The translations under genes and the position numbers were made by a program. DNA of 64,000 bases. Source: Vandiemenella viatica. Taxonomy: Eukaryota; Arthropoda; Insecta; Orthoptera; Morabidae. The stretch covers positions 177,365,121 through 177,429,120 of the forward strand of contig CM061919.1 in the NCBI GenBank assembly GCA_031002005.1, written 5' to 3'. Below the pieces are notes generated by a model, which was not told where the DNA came from, made no database searches, and saw only the letters and a program-made list of their open reading frames with translations. Positions 31,710 to 41,969 of this stretch are shown in pieces; position 1 is the stretch's first letter; each line of letters opens with the position of its first letter.

Positions 31710-32722
31710 ATAACATTACAAAATTAGGGCTATGAACGTCATTTATAGCAATTGTATTTAGTTAAGCAGATGAGAAGCGAGTACGTAAATTTTGTTATTG
31801 AAGTACATAATGTAATTTATGAATTGGATAGCGAATACTGTGGAGCGTCCCAGCTAGGTGAATAGGAATGAACCATTCAAAAAAAAAAAAACAAAAAAAA
31901 CAAAAATCAGGACTGCCGGTACGGCAAAATTGATTTATGGACTTAGGCACGTTGTATCTCTAGGGTCTAGAATGAGGATGCTTTAACGCTAGCGAATAAA
32001 CTGACTTCAGAGATTAAACTTACAAGATTTTTACCATCACCGTCATTTTCCATCCTAAGTCGTGGAGGGTATTTAATGAATGAGGAATGAGGAATTCACT
32101 AGACTTTACGTGGAATGCGAAAGTTTCGCGTACGAGACAGTAATTTATTACACGTCACAGATCGTGAGGTTTGATAAAATGAATGCTACCACCGAGATGG
32201 AAGTACAGTTAAAGAAGCAGGCGGGCGAACGCTCTTTGTTTGTCGTCGACGTTAACGGCTCCGTTTTACTTCTGCGCTAACTCGAGAGCCACAAAAGAGT
32301 ACGTGGAAAATTTACCGTGACTGACCTCTGCCGAAAACGTGATTAGCGCCTGGCTGTAAGACAAGGGACCACGGAGCAGTCGGCGCCAGCTAAGGGAAGT
32401 TGAAGGACTCACATCACTAGCTCGTTATGAAAAGGTCACACACACCCACATCGAACACCTGTACTATATTCCTCGTGTGATTCTTGACGACACCAATTAA
32501 ACAGGCGTAAACATTCTCACACTAAAGGTGTTGCACAAAGACTAGTTTGAATATAACCTACCTAGGGGTAATCCCGTGACCTTGTCTTAATTATGGTCAC
32601 TCTTTTAGAGTCAAACATCATGAAAGGTTGATTTAATAGTAAAATACAATTTTTTCACACGTGTTTTCAGGCGTAAAGTTTTGCCATATGTTTTTAATTA
32701 AATGGGTGTTTTTAAACTTATA
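31710..32722. other. unassigned, with one unusually clean short open frame
   Basis: The frame at 32,080-32,280 (plus, 66 residues) has balanced composition (LKKQAGERSLFVVDVNGSVL near its end) and a stop. No domain recognised. The remainder is AT-rich, with an A12 run at 31,880. Confidence 0.35.
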
Positions 32723-32724
32723 TA

Positions 32725-33578
32725 CAGGGCGTTCGCCGGGAAACGCAACCCACTGTTAGCGCTACAAGGAAGAAACTGCTCCCGGCGAGCGAAGCGGTCA
32801 GTTTCCGGCATTGTTCGACCGTCGGCCGCGGACTATTTCATTATAATTACGCTTCATAAACTTCATAAACTTGTGTGCTAAGCATTTAAATGTGACGTAA
32901 TTCATTAGCTTACCTTATAAAAGATGCTGGAAGTGTTGACCCTCTTGTGTAATGCACATTTCACATCTTCTGAACATATTTCGAGACACACGCTGCCCTA
33001 ACTGACTTAATGATTTTTTGGGTGACTGTTCTAGTCGAAAAGCGATATCGTCAATTTTCTCCTCTGTGAGAATACGGTTGACCGACAGTCTCTTTTTGTT
33101 AAAAAATGAACCCGTTTCTCTTACTTTTTTAACCAGACGCAGAATTGTTGATTTAGCTGGCAGTAAAGCGCCAGGAAATTCGCGACGAAATTTACTGCGA
33201 CACTTTTTAAACGACTTCTTCTTCACATATGTATCGTAGAGAAATATTCTTTGTTGCAAATTGTAACGTACCATAATTTTACTCACACTCAAACACGGTA
33301 CAGATTAATAAGAGTATGAAGCCCCAAACCAGCCAAACCGCAAAGAAACGTTTATTCACAACACTGATTAATAAGAGACTGAAGTCACAAACTATCTACA
33401 ATGCAAAGAAACCGTTCTTAACAATGTAAGGGTCACTGCACTGCACTGTTGGGGCAGCGGAGGTGTTAAACAGTGCGGTGATTCACGGTGCCGTGTGGCG
33501 GAAACTGCTGGCTCACTGACCGAGCAAGTTGCCGACGGCAACAGACTGGGAGGGTAGCGTTTTCCGGCGAACGCCCTG
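32725..33578. mobile_element. mariner-like element, internally deleted
   Basis: TA at 32,723-32,724 and 33,579-33,580. Terminal repeats CAGGGCGTTCGCCGGGAAAC and its complement at the right end (one mismatch in the first 20 bp). At 854 bp it holds the beginning and the last few codons of a minus-strand transposase. Its right-hand third (about 33,295-33,560) is 5' untranslated sequence of that gene. Confidence 0.92.
32915..33292 (-). pseudogene. mariner-like transposase, N-terminal domain fused to its C-terminal tip
   Basis: MSVSKIMVRYNLQQRIFLYD, FKKCRSKFRREFPGALLP, KSTILRLVKKVRETGSF and TEEKIDDIAFRLEQSPKKSL form a DUF4817-like helix-turn-helix N-terminus. The frame then runs directly into NMFRRCEMCITQEGQHFQHL-stop, the typical C-terminal end. 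About 200 residues including the whole catalytic domain are deleted, but the fusion remains open (125 residues). A protein that could bind the ends but not cut is therefore still encoded. Confidence 0.88.
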
Positions 33579-34116
33579 TATATCTATATACAAGAAGTAG
33601 ACATGTGTGTCCCTATATTTCGCTCTGCAGCCATAACTGCCCGGCACAACTACTGGTGTTTGTGTGTAGCACCCGAGTCTCCCATCGTGTACTGTGGTGG
33701 TTGCGTGTCAGTAACTGTGAGGATGTGAGAGATATGGTGGTTGAAATTGGGTCAGCCCAGGGCATGTTCATATTTCGAACAAAGTGTTAAAAAAAACCTT
33801 TGAAATCTTCTAGGATGTTCTTTAATGTACTAAAATGATCTATAATGTTCTAGAATACGGCACATCTTTCAGCATTTTCAGTAATCTATATATATAAAGA
33901 TGAATGTATGTTTGTTTGTTGGTTTGTTTGTTCTTCTTACAAATCCACAGTTTGCACACTTATCCTTTGAAACAAGGAGAAAAATACTGTCTACATTTGG
34001 TTGAAAAATTTTCTGTATAAATAATACATGTTGTCTTATAATTTCGAAAAATTACTTACGGCGATAAACAGACTCGTAGGATGTGTAGGTCTCTGTACTG
34101 CCTTTCTATATTGCGG

Positions 34117-34345
34117 TCTGTTAGCTCAGTGGTTAAAACTCTTGCTTACTGCTGTTTGGATCGTGGTCTCGGGTTAAAATCTCCGGTTAAAATCTCCGTG
34201 GAGGCTAAGATTTTTAAAAATTGTTTTTGATCGTAAGAGTCACGCCTGGAACGCCGGTTATTCGGATTGAATGTTAAACTGTAGATAGCAAAAAGTTTAG
34301 GGGTTCAACGCGAGGCAAATCGTAGGTAGTCTTGTAACGCTGTAA
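34117..34345 (+). repeat. SINE-3 family copy within the Helitron
   Basis: GCGGTCTGTTAGCTCAGTGG (A box), a GGTTAAAATCTCCG duplication in the B-box region, then GGAACGCCGGTTATTCGG and GTTAAACTGTAG, also seen in the copy at 40,752. The duplicated 15-bp GGTTAAAATCTCC segment disrupts the tRNA-like head. Confidence 0.6.
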
Positions 34346-34387
34346 GTGTACACTTTTTTACGTTATAATGATGCCTCAGGGGTTGTT

Positions 34388-34411
34388 CGCTGTCTGTGTG
34401 TGTGTGTGTGA
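34388..34411. repeat. (TG)n microsatellite
   Basis: GTCTGTGTGTGTGTGTGTG, about nine dinucleotide units, inside the Helitron-like element. Confidence 0.8.
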
Positions 34412-34794
34412 ACCGCAGTAATAATACTATAAATACGGAAGTAAGTCTCTGTCTTTTTGTTACGTTTTGACGACTAAATGGCTATATCGATATTGATGTA
34501 ATTTGACAAGAAAATCTGTAGGAAGGGCACAGGAGGTTTTTTCCGGTATGATAAACAGTTGCAGTCACGAAATTTTGAGAACTTATCGAATGGTGACAGA
34601 AATATGTTGGAAACTGATTCTCTTCAAGAGACAGGGTTTGACGGTAGAATGATATAGTCATAGCTTTCCTGTCATATTATGCCGACTCGGTGTTGTTTGG
34701 GAACAATCCTTCGTTACCAACAAGTTTCTATATTCGATTCTGGCAAAGAAATTCTTAATCCACTCGTACGAAGTCGCGGGTATCAGCTAGTTAA

Positions 34795-35425
34795 TTTATA
34801 TAAATAATTTATATGCAAAATAATTAGTGTGTGAACCGATTTTGACGGTACTTACACTGGCGTGTTGCTGATTTGGCGGGAAGTACCGTAGGTAACTTTT
34901 TATCCTGGAAATATTTAAGGTTCCGTGCGAAAACAGAAACAAAAAACTTCAAACTTCGTGACAAACACGAAATCGTGGAAACAAGTTAGTTTAAAATAAA
35001 ATTCTACGAAAGCAAAGTTAATTAAAGTATTCATTTCTTCTTGGTCGCTTAGCTAATAAATAACGTTCGTAAACTCTATTTTGTTGAACCAACGATTGAC
35101 AGGCTAATGATGTCAGCTTGAGCTTCGTTATGGTATAGTTATAGTAAAGGATCAAATCTCTTTATCAGATATGATTGGTTTAAGAACTTGATCTGTATTT
35201 TACTCAAAGGGTTCGCTCTTCAAAATTTTAAGAATATCTATTTATTTTGTGAAAAGACATTTAAGGAATTCTGGGGGTTGAAAAGGATTCAATATAATGT
35301 TCAATAGTGCAAAATGTTTAAATTTTTAATGAGATGAAGCCTAATATACAAAGCTAATAGAATTATGCGCTGTTGTTTTGTACTCATTATTTAAGAAATT
35401 CTGATAGTATAGGGAGAGTAAAAAA
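34795..35425. other. no recognisable feature
   Basis: AT-rich DNA. A sentence-like similarity exists between 35,270-35,390 and 35,670-35,770 (both contain GCAAAATGTTTAAA, TTTTAATGAG and AGAATTATACG/GAATTATGCG). This indicates an old duplication flanking the SINE-2 copy at 35,430. Confidence 0.45.
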
Positions 35426-35429
35426 TAGT

Positions 35430-35640
35430 ACGCTCGGTCCTGGCATTCTAGAGGACGCAGGCTCAAATCTCCTACGGCCAGTCAGATTTCTGTTTTCCAT
35501 AATTTCCGGGAACCACTGCAGGCAAATGCCGAAATGGTTCAATCCATAGACATGGCCGAATTCTTTCCCGTTACTTCACTCCAATCTTCTTCCGCCTTTT
35601 ATGACGTCGACTAGCTGTATAACCAAAATCAAAAAGAAAT
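35430..35640 (+). repeat. SINE-2 family copy, diverged, 5'-truncated
   Basis: CTGGCATTCTAGAGGACGCA, GGCTCAAATCTCCTACGG (relic B box), CTGTTTTCCATAATTTCC, CAGGCAAATGCCGAAATGG, CATGGCCGAATTCTTTCCCG and TATAACCAAAATC at the end, in family order. Confidence 0.75.
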
Positions 35641-35881
35641 GAAGAGAATAACTATACATTTTGTCAAATCTAGGAGTTAAAAAGGTTTCCATAATGACCA
35701 ATGGTGCAAAATGTTTAAACTTTTAATGAGCTCGAGCATAATATATCGAGTTTATAGAATTATACGTAATTGTTTTGGAAAAATAAGATTCGTGGGAGAT
35801 TAGCATCAGTTCTTTTTTTAATGGGTGATTAGCTATACAAGCAGCTTCAGTGTTATCCTATGAGAACTCATGATTTGGAAC

Positions 35882-36188
35882 CAGGGGTGTAGCTACAATG
35901 GGGCTAGGCGGTGCAGTGCACCAGGGCCCCTACACTCAGGGGGCCCCCAAGCGCAGTTCAGAGGCCCAGGCAAACTCGCGACCTTTTATTTTTTAAGGGG
36001 TCCCCTGAGACATACAGGAAACCCCTCACTAAGGGCCCTACTACTCAATGGGGGCCCCCAATCACTACTCAGGGGGCCCTTAAGCACAACTCAAGGGCCC
36101 CATCCTCAGCTCAGGGGGGCCCTTACCAGCAACACAAAGCAAATAATTTTTTTGCACCGGGGCCCTTGCTGACGTAGCTACGCCACTG
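35882..36188. mobile_element. hAT-type MITE with GGCCC-rich interior
   Basis: Flanked by TTTGGAAC (35,874-35,881) and TTTGGAAT (36,189-36,196), an 8-bp duplication with one change. The ends CAGGGGTGTAGCTAC and the complement CAGTGGCGTAGCTACG are hAT terminal repeats. The interior is built of irregular repeats of ACTCAGGGGGCCC and GGGCCC words. Open frames within it are compositional artefacts. Confidence 0.87.
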
Positions 36189-36351
36189 TTTGGAATTGTA
36201 TTTGATTATCGTATTTGAGGCCAATATAAGACGGACGTAAAATTTAGTTCTTGAGGGATAGCAGATGATATCTGTCTCCTATGAGATACATGTTTGTTGT
36301 TGTGAGGTGACTGTCTCACCATAATATCAAAGGGAAAATTGGGAATAAGAA

Positions 36352-36559
36352 TTCGGGAGGACGGCGGTTCGAATCCCCGTCCGGGCATCCAGATTAGGGT
36401 TTTCCATGGTTTTCCAAATCACTCCACGCAAATGCCGGGATGCTTCCTTCAAAAGGCCATGGCCAAATTCCTTCCAATTCCTTGCCCCCATCCTTGCCCT
36501 CCATCCTTTCCCCTCTCTAAAGACCTCGCTGTTGGGAGACGTAAAGCAGTTTAAAAAAA
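36352..36559 (+). repeat. SINE-2 copy, 5'-truncated, with target duplication
   Basis: Flanked by TGGGAATAAGAA (36,340-36,351 and 36,560-36,571). Begins abruptly at TTCGGGAGGACGGCGG, so the tRNA A-box part was never inserted. It has GTTCGAATCCCCGTCCGGG, GGGTTTTCCATGG, AAAGGCCATGGCCAAATTCC and GAGACGTAAAGC, then a short A tail. Very close to the copy at 23,936, including the CCATCCTTGCCC duplication, so both belong to a young subfamily. Confidence 0.93.
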
Positions 36560-36721
36560 TGGGAATAAGAAATCAAGTGACTAATTACAGAAAGAAACAT
36601 TTTCGCCCTTTCAAATGGTATGATTTCATGTGGTATGATTTTTATTTCCTGTCATTTTAGGGCACCATAAATGAATTGTCTTCAAATCGAGGTTATGTTT
36701 TTATTGAAAAAAAAAGAAGTA

Positions 36722-36955
36722 ATTATGTCCTCAATCCGACGGTCGGTTCTATTTTCCAGAGGTAGGACTGCCAGTCTTTTCCTCTGGGACCTACAGCTCA
36801 ACGTGGATCCGAAACATGGAGCGACCTGACCTACGTCATATGAACAAAGCGCAGTTCAAGGAAACGCCTGGCCACAGCGGGATTCGATCCCGGGGCCTCG
36901 CAAAAGAACGCAAGAGTCTTATCTCCTCAGATACCAGACCACTCTTTATACTGTA
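36722..36955 (-). repeat. SINE-3-like copy, tRNA-derived
   Basis: In reverse complement the head reads GTGGTCTGGTATCTGAGG and CCCCGGGATCGAATCCCGC (B box), then a body ending in the CCGACGGTCGG palindrome. The tail word is shared in form with the copy at 55,385 (CCGAAGGTTGG). Confidence 0.6.
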
Positions 36956-37139
36956 ATGCCCGAAAAGCTTGAAAGTGGAATTCCTATAGTTGACCCAGCA
37001 GTTAGTTGAAACAACTACCTTGGATTTTTAGGACAGCGCGTAATGAATACGCATGCAAGGTTTGAAAAAGTTGATATTTATAATTTGCTGGACGTTTGTA
37101 ATGACAATGAGTTCAGACGTTTGTGTCGGAATTTAGGTA

Positions 37140-37430
37140 ATGTTTAGTGTGTTTCTTTTCTGCGGCTCGGTAACACTGCAGGTATGTGCTACCTGGCGCA
37201 GGCCGAACACGTGCGGGTTGTAAAGCACCGCCGGGCGGGTCGATGCGTCGGGACGCCGGGGTGACTCACTGTGCCAGCCGTCTAGACGCCCTACCGACGC
37301 CGCGCCGACCCGGCCCGGCCGACCGGTGAAATCCAATTACAGCGCGCCGCACTGCCGGACGCGCCGGTGGCGCCGCACTGACTGCTGCGGCCACCGCACG
37401 AACCTCCCGCTACCTGAACAATTCCAATGA
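37140..37430. other. CpG-rich, GC-rich island
   Basis: About 250 bp of very high GC and CpG (CGCCGCGCCGACCCGG, CGGACGCGCCGGTGGCGCCG) in otherwise AT-rich DNA, with sharp edges. No TATA box or coding match. CpG retention in an insect genome can mark unmethylated regulatory DNA or a recently arrived sequence. Confidence 0.4.
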
Positions 37431-37439
37431 GTCCACACC

Positions 37440-37600
37440 ATTTCCCCATCACCGACCATGATGGATGTGCGGCTATGTTCGGGTCAGACTTACCTGGGTT
37501 CTAATTCATGACCAGCCATCTAGTTTCCCTTAGTTCCTGGAAATCGCTCCAAGTTAATACCAAAATAGTTATTTCATCGCCACATACATTGCGAAATGGT
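37440..37600 (+). repeat. SINE-2-like fragment, strongly diverged
   Basis: GGGTTCTAATTCATGACCAG (B-box relic), CCATCTAGTTTCCCTTAG, TCCTGGAAATCGCTCCAAG and TAATACCAAAATAG follow the family order (CATCCAGATTTGGGTTTTCC, AAATCACTCCAGGCAAATGC). Old copy. Confidence 0.45.
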
Positions 37601-37604
37601 TTCG

Positions 37605-38625
37605 TAGGAGACCACTCGAACGGAACTGTCCACTACAAGGCTGCCCAGTCAATTTTGGAGATGGTCCACAATTTCGATTCTAAGTTAACCAGTGGGCCTC
37701 AAATTTGATTGCATCTTAGCCTGCGGGCCACCTAATACTTACTATAGTTACAATAGAGATTTAAATCAAACAAAGATATAAATAACATATGTTATATATG
37801 ACCATGGAAGTCTGCGCACCCACATATAAATAACATAGTTAATTATAATAAAAATATCAGCGATACATTTCCAGCGGTTTTAAAATTATAATATATATTT
37901 TTTTTTAAAAATCAATGAGACATTTGCATAGATTTTTGAGCTAGCATATTCTAGACCATTGCAATGGAGGGCCACTTCGTGGTTGGGTGGCCTTGGTCTA
38001 CTCTATGTGGCTTGTTCTGTCTGCTTTTATCCGGAGCTCAGGATGATAGCAGAATTCTCGCAGTAGTGTCATCATCATAACCAGCCCTCCCCCCACCCCC
38101 AATTTTTTTGTTATTATTATTGTATTATTTTATTCTGGATTAATTATAGGTGTGCTAGATAATTGTGTTAATGTCTGTAACCTGATATACATTATTTCCG
38201 AGTTTCCACAGATAGTAATTTGTAATTTTATGTTTTATAGTTAGTTCATTATCTTTAAGGATTTGTGTTGTAGACTCTTTGGTCTCGCCAGATGAGTAAG
38301 ATAGTCACTGATAGTGAGTGCAGTGTTCGGTATGCGGGCAAGGAGTGTTGTGTTGCACTGCTTAGAAATAATGTCGTATAACGCGAGTTGGTGCTTCACT
38401 GTAAGGAAGCTACAGTATAATGGTTTATAAAATGCGTTAGGAACTTGTCTGACCATAACAGTAGGGTATAAAAACCTGATTCAAGGAGTTGATTTCATTA
38501 AATTCTGCAGTATTTGATTATAACAGTGTATTTTCATTTTGGGCTTGACAACAATACCTCCCATTTGTTGATTGTTACAAATAACTAACTATATTAATTA
38601 AAGTTTCCAAAGCTGATCGCTGGAA
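37605..38625. other. no assignable feature
   Basis: AT-rich, with GGGCC-containing words near 37,690-37,730 and 37,965-37,990 that hint at a decayed MITE. Ends and target duplication could not be defined. Confidence 0.35.
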
Positions 38626-38630
38626 TTAGG

Positions 38631-38864
38631 ACCGAGTGTGGTGGGTGAGTGGTAACGCACTGGCCTCGCATTCTGGAGGATACCGATTCGAATCCCCGTC
38701 CGGGTATACAGGTTTGGATTTTCCATGGCTTCCACAAGACGAATGCAGGGATGCTTCCTTCAATAGGCCATGACCAAATTCCTTCCCAATTCTAGTCCCC
38801 AGTCCTTTCCCGCCTCTAAGGACATCGACGTTGACGAGGCGTAAATCCATAAGCAAAAAAAAAA
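38631..38864 (+). repeat. SINE-2 family copy, full length
   Basis: ACCGAGTGTGGTGGGTGAG head, CTGGCCTCGCATTCTGGAGG, GATTCGAATCCCCGTCCGGG (B box), TTGGATTTTCCATGG, CAGGGATGCTTCCTTC, GGCCATGACCAAATTCC, CTAAGGACATCGACG, GACGAGGCGTAAATCC and a 10-base A tail. Confidence 0.92.
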
Positions 38865-40745
38865 GTTCAAAAACGTCGCCTTTTTATATGACCAACATAT
38901 CGCTCACAGATAGAAAGAGCGGCAGGTGACACTACTCTTCTCATGCATATTATGACTTCTTCTACCTTGCTTTGTGGCACTATCTGCTAGCTTTCACATT
39001 TTTTTTCTTTCTTTTTTCTTTTTTGCTGCCTATATCCATTGTAACGTTCCCACCCCTCCTGCTAATTAATTTCCGGCTAATTTATTAATGTTTTAAGTAT
39101 CGGACCTCTTAGCCGAAGATTGACTGCATTCACTCCATCATTTAATACAGGTAAATGAGGTGGAACAATTACAAAGAAACAAATAAAATTTAGTTAGTTG
39201 CACCACACTGATTTGAGTTATATTCTGATAAATTGTACACACTTTAGGTTTTCTGTTCAAACACAAATATTGAATCCACTAATCAACGTCTTGATAAGAT
39301 AATTACAACTTCATATACTTAATTTACTTTATAAAACTGTGAGCGAGAGTGATGTATGGCAGAAACACAGAGAGAGAGAAACAGAACATAATATGGGCTT
39401 ACATCATGATGCCTCGTGGAGCGACATCACGAGCTACCACCGCGTAGCACTGGAAAAAAACTGGTCAAGACTGAGAGAGTATGGTCCCATTGTGAGGGCT
39501 TATATAACACCCACCTAACGGGATTCAGGTATATGATCCTCTACGGGAGGGGAGTACTGCCAACATTGGATCCTCACTTTCCCATTTGGCGAGAGGACCA
39601 TCTCTGCCAAATGGGTGGGAACACAGAGTTCCACCGATGTTACCCCACCGGAGAGGTAGCTTTTGTGTTTGTAGGGTGGCTACAATAGTATCCTATCCCC
39701 GCCAAACTCTGGGCGGAAGCAAGGTGTCCGAAGTTCTCCCACATGGCTTAGCCGCCATGACAGTATCTATAGCCACTTGAAAATCTTAGAATTATAAAAA
39801 AAATCTTTCCGCTTCACTCTCGCTACCTAATTGAAATTACTTAATCCTAAACTTATTCTAATTAAATACTACTTCTTAAAGTTCCTAATTATGGATCAAA
39901 TGTCTTGTGACATCACACCATGTCCAATAGAATCAGGTAATATGTGGAGTGATGGATAATGTTGAATGTTCCTTATCGAAATTTGTTACCCACAGGTGAC
40001 TATTGGCAGATACAGTGCGCTTAATTCACAAAACCGACCTGTCTGCAGTTTTAAGGTAATTTGATTATCAAGGCGCATCAGTCGCCTTACCACTAGTGAT
40101 AATGTTTAGTAAGAATCCTTTCTGGACACTCGGTTTCAGCGGAAAAACCACTAGCCGCTTAGCGTTCTAAATAAAATATTGTCAGAAACTAGATAAAGTT
40201 ATTAGATAGTTTTCTAACAAGTTCTTCCCAACAAATCTTAGAATGCCATACGTTTTCAGAAGGCAGAATAAGATTATTTCATGATGTAATGCACTTCAGT
40301 TAATTTCGATTGGTTGGTTAAGTAAACTATTTTTATCCTTGACCACGGTGTTACTTTTATTTTGCCTGTCGCACTGAATTTTACCGGCGAAGAAAAATAA
40401 CAGATAACTACGGCAACGTAACTCATTTGGTCGCGACAGTTTGAATGTAATGTCCATTAAGTTAGTCGGTCTAACAATTTTTCTGAATCCTTGTTGAGTT
40501 GACGTCGAAATTATTTGTGACCTTTCCAAGACTTCAGAGAACAACAGCTAAAGATTCAGACTAAATATTCTAGAAAATAGGTGGTCAAAGATGCTACTGT
40601 CTGTTCGGTTGCAGTTCTTAGAATATGAGGCTGCATGTCGTATTGGCTGGCGTCTTGCTTCCTGGTACAAAAATAATTCTCCGTTTTACAAGATAACGTG
40701 TAGGTCTATTACATAATTATATGGAAGATATTTTGTGTAACAGGC
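38865..40745. other. unassigned, with a GC-richer 380-bp block at 39,410-39,790
   Basis: A TGTAACGTTCCCACCCC word at about 39,040 looks like the start of an LTR, but no matching end or second LTR was found. The 39,410-39,790 block has open frames of 90 and 64 residues without recognised domains. Confidence 0.35.
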
Positions 40746-40751
40746 GTTTTA

Positions 40752-41060
40752 TTGAGAGCGATCTGGTGGGTCAGAGGTTAAGGAGTCTGACAGGAGATCG
40801 AATCCCTGCCTCGTGTTGATTTGGAACGGCCCTTAACCCGACTTTCAACACTGACACAGCTTGCTGTGTAATGCGGAGTACGCCAGAACGCTTCCGTGAT
40901 TCGGAGTCCACGTTAAACTGTAGATCCAATTTACCCGGTAGGATTACCGGATTATTTTAGATGAGGAGGAAAGGAATTGGCCGTCCTACATCTGACACCA
41001 AGCTTAATAGGCCATTTTCGGGAGGGTTCAATCAACCTCCAAGTTAAGGACCAAACTTAG
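40752..41060 (+). repeat. SINE-3 family copy
   Basis: AGCGATCTGGTGGGTCAGAGG head, GGAGATCGAATCCCTGCC (B box), GAGTCCACGTTAAACTGTAG, GAGGAAAGGAATTGGCCGTC and a GGGAGGGTTCAATCAACC tail. It is the longest member and defines the family body. Confidence 0.65.
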
Positions 41061-41061
41061 C

Positions 41062-41615
41062 TTTTCAACATTGTAGTGATTACCTCTCAGAAGATTTTAT
41101 TTCTGAGGAGAATTTTGTAGTTGTGTTAATTTTGTCAATATATTTTTTTAATGTAACACTGAGTGAAACGCTGACAAGTAATGCCGTTGCAATTCATCCA
41201 CATGTGACACTCTACTAGATGTCATATGCCAATTTTTGTTTACGAGTGTCACGTAGTGTGTCTCTATACCCGATAGACTGCAATAGAAACAAGAGAGTGA
41301 CATTTGCGCTAAGCGAAATTACTGATCGACTTGGTAGCACAACCTCTACTATGCACTAACATCTCTGGCCGTTGTTAATATGGCAACTTAGGCTGAGCGC
41401 TTTACGTCATCGTTTCATTATAACCTAGCTTAGTCATAGATTTGTTTCGCATAAAAAAAAAAAATGATAAGCAGTGTTCAAATAAAAAAAAATTCTTCGG
41501 ACTTGAAGGTAAGTGTATAAAAACAATTTTTTTTTCTCGATTTCGAGGTTATTATAACCGAGAGAGCCTTGTGAAAAAGGAACGGTGAAGAATTCAGAAT
41601 GAACCATTTGGCTGA
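41062..41615. other. no recognisable feature
   Basis: AT-rich DNA with several A or T runs of 8-12 bases; nothing assignable. Confidence 0.4.
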
Positions 41616-41619
41616 AGAG

Positions 41620-41730
41620 ATTTCGGGTGACCACAGAAAACCGAAAACTAGATGGGTGGACTGAGAATCGAAATCTCGTTTTGCCGACTGCCAGTCCCGA
41701 ATGTTAACCACTCACCCAAAGGAATCGGTT
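41620..41730 (-). repeat. SINE-2-like head fragment, diverged
   Basis: In reverse complement: TTTGGGTGAGTGGTTAACAT, CGGGACTGGCAGTCGG, GATTTCGATTCTCAGTCC (B box), CATCTAGTTTTCGGTTTTC, in family order. The 3' part is absent. Confidence 0.6.
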
Positions 41731-41969
41731 TACAGAAAATTCATTTCTGTCAAAGAATAATCTGACGTACATCGTCAGCATTGTGTATTTACATGTTTTT
41801 AGATTACCAAACTATAGAACCCTTAATCCCTACATCAGGATGTGAGAGATGAAACGTAGTCATTCGCCTCGGAAATATCGAGAAAATTGTAGAAAAACTA
41901 TTAAGAAAGTTTAAATGGAATACTGTTGTCACCGAAAGTGTATTGTCTCATGACGGCCGGTCGTTCAGC

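Larger units (their letters stand above)
33885..34790 (+). mobile_element. non-autonomous Helitron-like element
   Basis: Begins TCTATATATATAAAGATGAA after an A and ends GGGTATCAGCTAG before a T, i.e. 5'-TC, 3'-CTAG, inserted between A and T without duplication. GTACGAAGTCGCGGGTATC before the end resembles the usual Helitron 3' words, though the hairpin is degenerate. A TTTG-rich microsatellite follows the 5' end (about 33,905-33,935) as in many insect copies. No Rep/helicase coding. A SINE-3 copy lies inside. Confidence 0.75.

Noticed and set aside
35870..36177. Two overlapping ~90-100 residue Gly/Pro-rich frames
   Set aside because: They lie wholly inside the GGGCCC-repeat hAT MITE and reflect its base composition.
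37684..37990. Third hAT-type MITE (CAGTGGGCCTC...)
   Set aside because: A plausible left end exists, but no matching inverted right end or 8-bp duplication could be located.
39040..39060. LTR retrotransposon start (TGTAACGTTCCCACCCC)
   Set aside because: No second copy, LTR end, primer-binding site or gag/pol coding was found nearby.
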